This document shows, piece by piece, positions 5,656 to 12,297 of a stretch of DNA of 16,592 nt; the first letter of the stretch is position 1; each line of letters opens with the position of its first letter. Position numbers and translations under genes: made by a program. A model generated the notes under the pieces. The model had not been told where the DNA came from. It saw only the letters and a program-made list of their open reading frames with translations, and searched no databases. The stretch is from Saprospiraceae bacterium (GTDB lineage Bacteria; Bacteroidota; Bacteroidia; Chitinophagales; Saprospiraceae): assembly GCA_013361075.1 (NCBI GenBank), contig JABWAJ010000097.1, positions 1-16,592 of the forward strand, read 5' to 3'.

Positions 5656-7560
5656 TTATAACCCTAATGCGGTTAAATGTTCCTGAATCGTTCCCGCCAA
5701 AACTGCCGCTTCCCGGTCGAGGTCGGCGAGTTCCATTTTGATTTCGGCCATGCGTTCCTCAAAGTCGAAGCCGTCGTCCATCTGGGCGGCCACGCCCACG
5801 TAGCGTCCGGCAGTGAGGCTGTAGTCGTTGGCGGCTATTTCGGCCTGTGTCACCACGCGGCAGAGGCCCGGCACGTCGCGGTATGCTCCTTCCGGAAAGC
5901 GGTCGTTCAGCCAGGTCCATTCTTTCTCAAAATACAGGGCATGGTCGGCGGCTTCCTGGAAGGCCTGCACCCGGCGCTCGGTTTCGGCCAGGTAGTTTTG
6001 CAGGCGCTCCCTGCGGACTTTGTCTTTTTTCAGTTCGTCGCTTTGCAGGCGGTTTTTGGCTTCGGCGGCCAGTTCCTTATGGGCATGGCTCAGGAGCTTT
6101 TTCAGGCGTTTGAGTTCGGCGGTTTTTATGGGTTCTTCTGCGACCTCCAAAGCCAGGTTTTCCGCTTTGGCAGCCTTGTTTTGCAGCAGTTCCTGCCAAA
6201 ACCGCCCGGCGTCTGCCAGGCTTTGCGCCACTTCGTTTTGGTAGCTATCCAGCGTAGCGTGAAAGGGGCCATGGTCGCCCCGGTATAGCCCTACAATGGC
6301 TTTTATGTTGCGCAACTGTTCCGGCGTGAAATCGTGGATGCTGGACGAAACCTTGCGGTACACGTCCCGGAGGTCAAGCATCAGGGTTTTGTCGCTGCGT
6401 TCGGGATCGGCCTCCTTCGCCCGGTCAAAAAACCAAAGTGTGCAAGGTAGGGAACGGGTGTAAAAGAACTTCGTGCCGATGCTCACCATCACGTCCACGG
6501 CGCCCGTTTTCACCAACTGCGCGCGGATGTCCCGCTCCGTATGCCCGGCGTCCGAAGCCGAAGAAGCCATGACGAAGCCCGCCCGTCCGGCAGGGTTCAG
6601 GTAAGCATAGAAATATTGAATCCAAAGGTAGTTGGCGTTGTCGGTCTTGGGGAGTCCGAAAGGCAGCCGGCGGTCGTTCTTCACGCTTTCCTTTGCTTTG
6701 TCCACCCCATCCACATTGAAGGGCGGATTGGCCATGACGAAGTCGCAGCGCCCGGCCATGTTGTGGTGGTCTTCGTAAAAGGTGTTGCCTTGCAGGATGC
6801 TGCCTTCCAGGCCGTGAATGGCCATGTTCATCTTGGCTAAGCGGGTGTTGGTGTCTGCTTTTTCCTGTCCGTAGAACGAAACTTTGGTGGCCGGGTTTTC
6901 GCCCTCCTCCTCTATGAAATGCCCGGTTTGCACAAACATACCCGCCGAACCGCAAGCGGGGTCGAGGACAATGCCGTGGTTGGGTTCGATGATGGCCACA
7001 ATGGTATTGACCAAGGAAGGCGGGGTGAAGAATTCGCCCCCCTCTTGTGCACCGCTTTTGGCAAATTCGTTGAGGAAATATTCGTAAATCCTGCCAAACA
7101 CATCGCCCGGCATCCGGTCGAGGCTTTCGTCGTTGAAAATCCTGATCAGGCGCTGCAGGAGGTCTTTTTCAAAGGTTTGGTAGTCTTTTGGCAACACGCC
7201 GGAAAGGGCTTCATAATCGCTTTCAATCAGGCGCATGGCCTCGTTGATCTCCTCGCCAATGTCCTTGCCTTCGGGCAGGGTGGCGAGGTAGTCCCAACGG
7301 GCTTTTTCTTGCAAATAAATGGCCTTGGCTTGCTGAAAATCGTCCTTAGTGACAGCCCGGCGTCCCCGTTGCGGATGCACAGGCAGCTTTTCTTCGATCA
7401 TTACTCTGGCGTCGTTGAAACGGCGGAAAGCATGCCGGAGAAACAACAATCCCAAAACCGGGAAGGAGTATTCGGTGGCGGTGAGCTTAGAGTTCGCCCG
7501 TAGCTGGTCGGCAGCTTCCCAGAGGCGTTTTTCGAGTTCTTTGAGTTGGTGTGCTGTCAT
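5656..7560 (-). CDS. hsdM: type I restriction-modification DNA methyltransferase subunit HsdM
   Basis: The 634-residue product is an N6-adenine methyltransferase subunit; with HsdS it forms the methylating core of a type I enzyme. An HsdM N-terminal helical domain (LEKRLWEAADQLRAN, residues 6-20) precedes the catalytic domain with SAM motif I DPACGSAGMF (200-209) and catalytic motif IV NPPFN (278-282). A long coiled-coil region and the YSLTAGRYVGV segment lead to the C-terminal tail that contacts HsdS. The start at 7560 (MTAHQLKELEK) fits the family; a longer open frame to 7716 overlaps the regulator gene and is not conserved in character. All key motifs are intact, but its HsdS partner is truncated and no hsdR is present. 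Confidence 0.93.
   Translation of the reverse strand: MTAHQLKELEKRLWEAADQLRANSKLTATEYSFPVLGLLFLRHAFRRFNDARVMIEEKLPVHPQRGRRAVTKDDFQQAKAIYLQEKARWDYLATLPEGKDIGEEINEAMRLIESDYEALSGVLPKDYQTFEKDLLQRLIRIFNDESLDRMPGDVFGRIYEYFLNEFAKSGAQEGGEFFTPPSLVNTIVAIIEPNHGIVLDPACGSAGMFVQTGHFIEEEGENPATKVSFYGQEKADTNTRLAKMNMAIHGLEGSILQGNTFYEDHHNMAGRCDFVMANPPFNVDGVDKAKESVKNDRRLPFGLPKTDNANYLWIQYFYAYLNPAGRAGFVMASSASDAGHTERDIRAQLVKTGAVDVMVSIGTKFFYTRSLPCTLWFFDRAKEADPERSDKTLMLDLRDVYRKVSSSIHDFTPEQLRNIKAIVGLYRGDHGPFHATLDSYQNEVAQSLADAGRFWQELLQNKAAKAENLALEVAEEPIKTAELKRLKKLLSHAHKELAAEAKNRLQSDELKKDKVRRERLQNYLAETERRVQAFQEAADHALYFEKEWTWLNDRFPEGAYRDVPGLCRVVTQAEIAANDYSLTAGRYVGVAAQMDDGFDFEERMAEIKMELADLDREAAVLAGTIQEHLTALGL
5673..5731 (-). 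repeat. hsdM 3' end copy that is duplicated beyond the ATPase gene
   Basis: This is the partner of 4359-4417 (51 of 59 bases matching, same orientation) and lies inside hsdM, covering the codons of its C-terminal tail. Confidence 0.8.
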
Positions 7561-7669
7561 AGGGCTAATGTATGGTATTTTATTAAATGCTATTAATGTC
7601 AAGAGACACAAAATAATGGAATTTACGGAACGTACATCCTTTTGTTGCAGCTTGCCTCCAGCGTCGGAC

Positions 7670-7891
7670 TCAGGATTTGTTCCCGGGCGTTCCATCAGAC
7701 AATAAATCCCTGGCATGTACCCTCAGTATGCGGGCAATCTCGTACAAAGTTTCCAAATCGGGTTGTTGAACGTTACGACACCAGCGGGAGACGGTCACTT
7801 CATTTCGCCCTAACTGGGCGGCCAACCATTTATTGCTGCGCCCCTCTGATTTAAGCACTTCTTTTATCCTGTTTAGCTGTTTTGGTTCCAT
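7670..7891 (-). CDS. XRE-family helix-turn-helix regulator of the R-M locus
   Basis: The 73-residue product is a single Cro/C1-type HTH domain: NRIKEVLKSEGRSNKWLAAQ, then LGRNEVTVSRWCRN as turn and recognition helix (about residues 27-40), then QPDLETLYEIARILRVHARDLL. Proteins of this kind often precede restriction-modification genes in Bacteroidota. It lies 109 bp upstream of hsdM in the same direction. Paired inverted repeats start eight bases before its ATG, which suggests autoregulation like that of R-M controller proteins. It could also regulate the divergent gene at 8054. Its last 14 codons have a diverged copy at 10513-10557. Confidence 0.85.
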   Translation of the reverse strand: MEPKQLNRIKEVLKSEGRSNKWLAAQLGRNEVTVSRWCRNVQQPDLETLYEIARILRVHARDLLSDGTPGNKS

Positions 7892-7898
7892 GACAATT

Positions 7899-7942
7899 AA
7901 AGTCTTGAAAAGACTTTTTAAATAGTCGTTAAAAGACTATTT
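7899..7942. promoter_or_regulatory. two AGTC-N7-GACT inverted repeats, probable operator of the XRE regulator
   Basis: Site 1 is AAAGTCTT-GAA-AAGACTTT (7899-7917). Site 2 is AAATAGTC-N7-GACTATTT (7920-7942). Both share AGTC-N7-GACT with starts 23 bp apart, about two helix turns, so dimers could bind the same face of the DNA. They lie 8-51 bp upstream of the regulator ATG, between divergent genes. AGTC/GACT half sites are also those of the C-boxes of known controller proteins, although the spacing here differs from that consensus. Binding by the adjacent regulator is inferred. Confidence 0.7.
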
Positions 7943-8053
7943 TTGTTTGCACGTTGATTAACTCTTAATATCCAAGGCAGAATTTCGCCTGATTTGGCTT
8001 CAATATAGGCTTAAAGAGTAAAAAAATTTGCATTAGCAGTAAATTTCATCAAG

Positions 8054-8230
8054 ATGGTAAAAACGAGTTCCTTTATTCCCCGGGAGTCACCTACGCCTAA
8101 TCCTGATCGTTTTCCTTTCAGATTAATTTTGCTATTTGGCTTGCTTATAATTGTTTTTGCAACCGCTAAAGAATTTGTCCAATACACCGAACTCTTGATC
8201 CGCCCTCCGGGCAACAAACAGGACAATTAA
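8054..8230 (+). CDS. 58-residue single-pass membrane protein, function unknown
   Basis: The frame encodes a polar, Pro-rich N-terminus (residues 1-18), one clear membrane helix (about 19-38, FRLILLFGLLIIVFATA) and a short polar C-terminus. The ATG at 8054 lies about 160 bp from the divergent regulator gene, and the TAA shares its last A with the ATG of the next gene, a coupling that supports real translation. I do not recognise a family. Confidence 0.6.
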   Translation: MVKTSSFIPRESPTPNPDRFPFRLILLFGLLIIVFATAKEFVQYTELLIRPPGNKQDN

Positions 8231-8598
8231 TGCAAAAGGCCGTCGTACAAACCCGCTTTTTCAGATTTGGAGGTATGCTGCATCAGCACGACCAGCATCT
8301 GGCCTTTCAGTTAGTTGAGTTGGAAGACCAGCTCAATAGGGCAATTTCCGCCCCCGGTTTTGCAGCGGTCGTGGAAAGCGTGTACTTTATTCCTGTTATC
8401 GTCCCGGAGGAACAGGTAATGGAACATCAGGAAGTACTTTCCTATAAGGAGGCGGAAAAGAAAATTACGATACAGAAGCGGGTTTCTGCCAGCACTGATC
8501 TGATGCCCGCTTTTTTAGAAGCGCTGGCTTCGCTTAGTGCCGATCATCCTCAACTCCTGCCGTTATTTCAGTGGGTGAAACAGCAGGTACGTTTTTGA
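8230..8598 (+). CDS. unrecognised 122-residue soluble protein
   Basis: The product has no signal peptide or membrane helix. It is mixed alpha/beta, with a His/Gln-rich part near residues 16-30, a strand-like VESVYFIPVIVPEEQ block and a helical C-terminus. The start overlaps the preceding stop by one base. The last 23 codons are 96 per cent identical in DNA to 10553-10623, beside the mnmE 3' end. There the frame continues for eight more codons and overlaps mnmE, so this gene was probably once the convergent neighbour of mnmE and its own end was altered when the AbiE module arrived. Function unknown. Confidence 0.65.
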   Translation: MQKAVVQTRFFRFGGMLHQHDQHLAFQLVELEDQLNRAISAPGFAAVVESVYFIPVIVPEEQVMEHQEVLSYKEAEKKITIQKRVSASTDLMPAFLEALASLSADHPQLLPLFQWVKQQVRF

Positions 8599-8726
8599 GA
8601 AATCTTTCGTCAATGCTATTACCCTTTCTTGTTTTTCCGGTAATGCTCAAAAAAATTGACAATAGGCAGGATAATTGGGCTCATTCCAGCCTGTATGGTC
8701 AGGTTACTCATATATTGCCGTTTTCT

Positions 8727-9518
8727 TCAGATTCGTTCAATTAATTCAGCCTTGACCAATTCATAGGCATCGTGAGGGATGAAGGGCGTTGTTGGCCTCA
8801 GCAAGGCCATCGTATCGCCCAGGAATTCGGTGTCTTTCATTTTGGCTTCCATGTTCAGGATAAATTCTCTTTGGCTTGGTGGTTCCTCTACGGAAAAAGC
8901 CATGTACTCCCGGTAAGCATGCAACAGCGCATCTTTATCCAATGCTGGTCTTTGCGATAAAGCAATGAATAAATCATACAGGTCGCGGCCTTTGCGTCGT
9001 TGGTACAATGCCCGGAGCTTGGTGCCCAGTAGTTCTTCCAGTTTATACGTGGTCAAGTCGCAAGTTCCGGAAAACCAGGAGGATTTTACTTCAAAAGGGA
9101 ATTGTTGGTATCCCAACACAGAAAAATGTTCGCGCGTATTGGCTTCAACCTTCAACCGCAATCGCTGTACTGGTGGAAACTCGGACTCGAAACGATAAAT
9201 AATCTGTATGCCGTCCCTTCTCGGTTTAACAGCAGTATCTCCAAGAAAGGACAGCACTGCTTGAAGCCGCTGCACGGTTTCTTTGATCGGTTCGGCTTTG
9301 ATCTGTACCAGGTCAATATCCTCAGAATAACGGGGTTGTGGATTCAGGTAGAGTTTGTGCAGTGCCGTCCCTCCGCGAAAAGCCAATCTGGAAGCCAGCC
9401 ACTCATCCGAAAATATTTCCACCAGGGTACGGCAGATCACCAGGTCTTGTTCAACCTGTTCATTGGTTTGCCAAGGTACTTGTTGGCTCCATTCGGTGAT
9501 GTATGCCTGCGGAATCAT
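8727..9518 (-). CDS. abiEii: AbiEii/AbiGii-family nucleotidyltransferase toxin
   Basis: The 263-residue product has the AbiEii toxin signature: FRGGTALHK (48-56), the GG(T/S) nucleotide-binding motif, followed by YSEDIDLV (about 64-71) with the two metal-binding Asp. A later KLEELLGTKLRALYQRRKGRDLYDLF block carries the conserved Lys and the RDLYD motif. Family members such as MenT transfer nucleotides to tRNA; the AbiE system causes abortive phage infection. The gene overlaps the antitoxin gene by ATGA, giving the usual antitoxin-first order. All key residues are present, so it is probably active. Confidence 0.92.
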   Translation of the reverse strand: MIPQAYITEWSQQVPWQTNEQVEQDLVICRTLVEIFSDEWLASRLAFRGGTALHKLYLNPQPRYSEDIDLVQIKAEPIKETVQRLQAVLSFLGDTAVKPRRDGIQIIYRFESEFPPVQRLRLKVEANTREHFSVLGYQQFPFEVKSSWFSGTCDLTTYKLEELLGTKLRALYQRRKGRDLYDLFIALSQRPALDKDALLHAYREYMAFSVEEPPSQREFILNMEAKMKDTEFLGDTMALLRPTTPFIPHDAYELVKAELIERI

Positions 9519-10336
9519 TCGTCGATTTCAATTTCGGTATTCACAATTACTTTCCAGCGGTTTTCGGAGGAAAAGCCCTTGGTTTTACCGGATGCTTTGA
9601 GTGGTATACGAAAGAAGTTTATCGGATGTTTTCCCATAGCGTCATACAGTCCATCTGCGAGCTCAGATTTGCCGCAGGCGAACTCTAATAGGTAACCCAA
9701 GCGCTGTAAAGCAGTGGCCGGCGCATATTCCAACAACTCCGCATTAAAATCTGTTGGTTGGAGTACTTCGGCCAGTTCGTTCAAAACAGTGGTAGCCCGA
9801 TTGAGGCCTCCGATCCTTTTTTCAAATTGGATCAGGTCTGTGGATGTCAGTGCGGCATTGGATATGTTCAGGTATCCTGCTTCCGTTTTTCTTTGCTCTA
9901 AAAGTTTTTCCGGTATGTGTTTTACGCTGACGTAGTTGATCTTAATGCCCTTTTTGCAGGTAGCGCGCAGCACAGGGAAGGTGGTCATGACAAAATATTC
10001 CTGAGGTTGTTGATGAGATGCGCCGTGATAAGCAGCAGCATTCAGTAATGCCACATAATACGGCCTTTCCAAAAACTTCATCAAGGTATCCAGAAACAAA
10101 CTGGGAGGAAGTATTCCTTTACTGGCATACTGGGGTGGCAGAATCAGGTAATATCCCTTGTAAACGGACACGATTTTGCCTTTGTCTGCGAGGCGTTTTA
10201 AGGCAAATTTTAGGGCGATCTCGGTTTGTTCGTCAAAAAAAATCCGCAATACAGACAATGCAAATCCATACTTGCCTTGGGATAGTTGGTGCTCTACCCA
10301 TTTTTCGAGACTTAGATTTGCTTTGACGGGCTCCAC
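9515..10336 (-). CDS. abiEi: AbiEi-family antitoxin and repressor (type IV toxin-antitoxin)
   Basis: The 273-residue product has the two-part AbiEi layout: an N-terminal winged helix (about residues 8-68, LSVLRIFFDEQ to GKIVSVYKGYYLI) that binds DNA in this family, and a larger C-terminal antitoxin domain starting with RPYYVALLNAAAYHGA. In the studied AbiE system the antitoxin does not need stable complex formation with the toxin and represses its own operon through inverted repeats. The start is a GTG; there is no in-frame ATG upstream before the inverted repeat. A 17-bp-arm inverted repeat begins eight bases upstream, consistent with autoregulation. Confidence 0.9.
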   Translation of the reverse strand: MEPVKANLSLEKWVEHQLSQGKYGFALSVLRIFFDEQTEIALKFALKRLADKGKIVSVYKGYYLILPPQYASKGILPPSLFLDTLMKFLERPYYVALLNAAAYHGASHQQPQEYFVMTTFPVLRATCKKGIKINYVSVKHIPEKLLEQRKTEAGYLNISNAALTSTDLIQFEKRIGGLNRATTVLNELAEVLQPTDFNAELLEYAPATALQRLGYLLEFACGKSELADGLYDAMGKHPINFFRIPLKASGKTKGFSSENRWKVIVNTEIEIDE

Positions 10337-10343
10337 AAGTGTA

Positions 10344-10388
10344 ATTTTTTGCGAAAGGTAGTGTTTTTCGATACTTTTCGCAAAAAAT
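10344..10388. promoter_or_regulatory. inverted repeat upstream of the AbiE operon, probable antitoxin operator
   Basis: Arms 10344-10360 and 10372-10388 match at 16 of 17 positions (core TTTTTTGCGAAA) with an 11-base spacer. The repeat sits directly upstream of the GTG of the antitoxin gene, where AbiEi proteins are known to bind inverted repeats. It could also be read as a hairpin with U tract, but no gene ends there on either strand. Confidence 0.65.
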
Positions 10389-10421
10389 CTATTTTATCAT
10401 TTAATTTCAATTGTCCTTCGG

Positions 10422-10506
10422 TGGTGCTTTCTGCATTCAGGTTGTCTTCCAGCAATGCGTTCAGCAGTTTTTCTTTCAGGTATTCGATGTTCATGCCGTT
10501 GATGGC
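10422..10506 (-). pseudogene. duplicated internal fragment of mnmE
   Basis: These 85 bases match mnmE 10831-10915 at 78 positions, in the same orientation. They correspond to the codons from INGMNIEYLKEKLLNA to LNAEST in the G domain. An in-frame TAA precedes the fragment. The fragment lies outside mnmE, between it and the AbiE operon. Confidence 0.85.
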
Positions 10507-10512
10507 TTAAAT

Positions 10513-10557
10513 TCAGGATTTATGCATGGGCGTCACATCAGATAATAAATCCCTGGC
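10513..10557 (-). pseudogene. 3' remnant of a second XRE-type regulator gene
   Basis: The minus strand reads ARDLLSDVTPMHKS and a stop, against ARDLLSDGTPGNKS at the end of the regulator at 7670-7891. DNA identity is 38 of 45, lower than that of the adjoining fragment, so it is probably a diverged relative and not a recent copy. It joins the following remnant through a shared CTGGC. Confidence 0.75.
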
Positions 10558-10645
10558 TTCGCTTAGTGCCGATCATCCTCAACTCCTGCCGGTATTTCAG
10601 TGGGTAAAACAGCAGGTTCGTTTACTTTCCAATACAAAACCTTGA
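10553..10645 (+). pseudogene. 3' remnant of a homologue of the 8230-8598 gene
   Basis: Positions 10553-10623 match 8524-8594 at 68 of 71 bases. The frame continues with LLSNTKP to a TGA at 10643-10645, overlapping the mnmE 3' end by 24 bases on the opposite strand. This probably keeps the ancestral end of the gene; the full-length copy stops earlier because its sequence diverges at 8595. Confidence 0.75.
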
Positions 10646-12016
10646 AAAAATACTATCCAGCAAATCCTCCGTCCCGATCTCCCCGGTAATTTCCCCCAGG
10701 TAAGCCAGCGCGCGTCGGATGTCCATCGCCACAAAATCGCCGGTGACGCCGGTGTCTAAGCCATGCAGGGCGGCGTTCAGGCTTTCGGAAGCTTTCAGCA
10801 GGGCTTCGTAGTGACGGGCGTTGGCCACGATGGTGCTTTCTGCATTCAGGTTGCCTTCCAGTACGGCGTTCAAGAGCTTTTCTTTCAGGTATTCGATGTT
10901 CATGCCGTTGATGGCGGACACGGGCACCCAGGCATCCGCGGGCAGCCATTCGTTGGCGTATTGCTCGTGGGTGGTGTAGGGGTTGAGGTCCATTTTGTTG
11001 GCAATGACGAGGAGTTTGGTATCGGCATGCACGAGTTGGGAGAGGTCCTGGCGCAGGTCTTCCGGCGAGGTGCGGATGACGTCGAACACATAGACCAGTA
11101 GGGCCGATTGCCGCACTTTTTCGAGAGTTTTGGCCACGCCGAGGGCTTCGATGGCGTCGTGGGCTTCGCGGATGCCGGCGGTATCGATGATGCGGAAGGG
11201 GATGCCGCCGATGTTGAGCACCTCTTCGATGGTGTCGCGGGTAGTGCCGGCAATGTCGCTGACGATGGCGCGGTCTTCGTTGAGCAGGGCATTGAGCAGG
11301 GTGCTTTTTCCGGCGTTGGGGCGGCCTGCGATGACGGTGCTGACCCCGTTTTTGATGGCGTTTCCGAGCTGAAACGATTGCAACAGGGCGTCCATCAGCG
11401 ATAAAATGCGCCGAATGAGGGCTTTAAGATCGTCGCGGTTGGCGAATTCCACGTCTTCTTCGCCAAAATCCAGTTCCAGTTCGATGAGGCTGGCAAAATC
11501 AATGAGCTCGGTGCGCAGCCGTTTGATTTCGTTGCTGAATCCGCCGCGCATTTGTTGCAGCGCGATGTTGTGGGCAGCTTCAGACGAGGAAGCGATCAGG
11601 TCGGCCACCGCTTCGGCCTGGCTGAGGTCCATGCGGCCATGCAAAAAAGCGCGCAGGGTAAATTCGCCGGGCTGGGCCAAGCGTGCGCCCTGCCGCACAA
11701 ACAACTGAATGAGTTGCTGGATGATGTAAGGCGAGCCGTGGCAGGATACCTCGGCTACATTTTCGCCGGTATAGGAACGCGGTGCCACAAAAAGCGACAC
11801 CACCACTTCGTCCAGCACGCGGTCCTGCTCATCGCGGATGGCCCCAAAATGCAGGGTGTGTGAGGGCTGCGCCCCCAGGTCTTTGCCTGCAAACACCCGA
11901 TCTACAATGCCAATTGCCTGGGCTCCCGACAGGCGGATCACGGCAATGGCGCCTGTGCCGGGGGCAGTGGCAAGGGCAACGATGGTATCACCGAGGTGGC
12001 TGGCGTTGTAGGACAT
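10622..12016 (-). CDS. mnmE: tRNA modification GTPase MnmE
   Basis: The 464-residue product is MnmE, which with MnmG installs the carboxymethylaminomethyl or related group on U34 of certain tRNAs, using a tetrahydrofolate carrier and GTP. The N-terminal folate-binding domain begins DTIVALATAPGTGAIAVIRLSG-like sequence. The G domain carries G1 GRPNAGKST (near residue 230), the switch SDIAGTTRDTIEE, G3 DTAGIRE and G4 NKMD. The protein ends in the catalytic CIGK motif. Length and all motifs are normal. A duplicated piece of its G domain lies 116 bp beyond its stop codon. Confidence 0.97.
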   Translation of the reverse strand: MSYNASHLGDTIVALATAPGTGAIAVIRLSGAQAIGIVDRVFAGKDLGAQPSHTLHFGAIRDEQDRVLDEVVVSLFVAPRSYTGENVAEVSCHGSPYIIQQLIQLFVRQGARLAQPGEFTLRAFLHGRMDLSQAEAVADLIASSSEAAHNIALQQMRGGFSNEIKRLRTELIDFASLIELELDFGEEDVEFANRDDLKALIRRILSLMDALLQSFQLGNAIKNGVSTVIAGRPNAGKSTLLNALLNEDRAIVSDIAGTTRDTIEEVLNIGGIPFRIIDTAGIREAHDAIEALGVAKTLEKVRQSALLVYVFDVIRTSPEDLRQDLSQLVHADTKLLVIANKMDLNPYTTHEQYANEWLPADAWVPVSAINGMNIEYLKEKLLNAVLEGNLNAESTIVANARHYEALLKASESLNAALHGLDTGVTGDFVAMDIRRALAYLGEITGEIGTEDLLDSIFSRFCIGK

Positions 12017-12051
12017 GGTAGTGGTGGTTGGTTATTTGTTATTTGTTGTTG

Positions 12052-12126
12052 GTTGAGCGTTGTTCGTTGAGCGTTGTTCGTTAAGCGTTGTTCGTTAAGC
12101 GTTGAGCGTTGAGCGTTGAGCGTTGA
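12052..12126. repeat. degenerate tandem repeat of GTTGAGC / GTTCGTTAAGC words
   Basis: The words GTTGAGC, GTTGTTC and GTTAAGC alternate for about 75 bases, with three perfect GTTGAGC units in a row near the right end. It lies some 36 bases upstream of the mnmE ATG, so it is within or next to the mnmE leader. Confidence 0.85.
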
Positions 12127-12133
12127 ACACGTA

Positions 12134-12153
12134 GGCTGAGCGGAGTCGAAGCC
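12134..12153. repeat. short imperfect palindrome GGCT...AGCC (REP-like)
   Basis: The 20 bases run from GGCTGAGCGG to AGTCGAAGCC, with GGCT and AGCC as ends. I recall similar GCTGAGCGGAGTCGAAG sequences as common intergenic repeats in this phylum, but that is not checked here. Confidence 0.5.
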
Positions 12154-12250
12154 AAGTCCAAACGAAGTTATTCGTTGAGCATTGAGTAAAATTAAATTCA
12201 AATCATTCATTATCAACACCTTGAAATAAAAACAACAACATATTTTCGCT

Positions 12251-12297
12251 CGCGCGATGGCTCCGCCACGCGTGTCCTATTCCCCGGGCTCTGCCCG
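12251..12297. repeat. pair of GC-rich hairpins in an AT-rich leader
   Basis: Hairpin 1 (12251-12274) pairs CGCGCG-TGGC with GCCA-CGCGTG around a TCC loop, with one bulged A and one G-T pair. Hairpin 2 (12285-12297) is CGGGC-TCT-GCCCG. The surrounding sequence is AT-rich. It looks like a mobile REP/BIME-type unit; a structured leader for the lipoprotein gene is an alternative. Confidence 0.55.

Noticed and set aside
4628..5741. Long plus-strand frames opposite the ATPase gene
   Set aside because: They are antisense shadows of a gene with intact Walker motifs.
7561..7716. 52-residue N-terminal extension of HsdM
   Set aside because: It overlaps the regulator gene, has no HsdM similarity by eye, and the ATG at 7560 gives the usual N-terminus.
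8011..8226. 71-codon minus-strand frame over the 58-residue membrane protein
   Set aside because: The opposite frame has a clear membrane helix and stop/start coupling to the next gene, so the plus-strand gene is preferred.
10312..10494. 60-codon minus-strand frame starting inside the duplicated mnmE fragment
   Set aside because: Its first 24 codons are the mnmE piece and the rest runs through the AbiE inverted repeat and into the antitoxin gene start. It is a by-product of the rearrangement, not a gene I can support.
11938..12219. 93-codon minus-strand frame across the mnmE start and the GTTGAGC repeat
   Set aside because: It translates to repeated STLNAQR-like units produced by the tandem repeat and overlaps mnmE out of frame.
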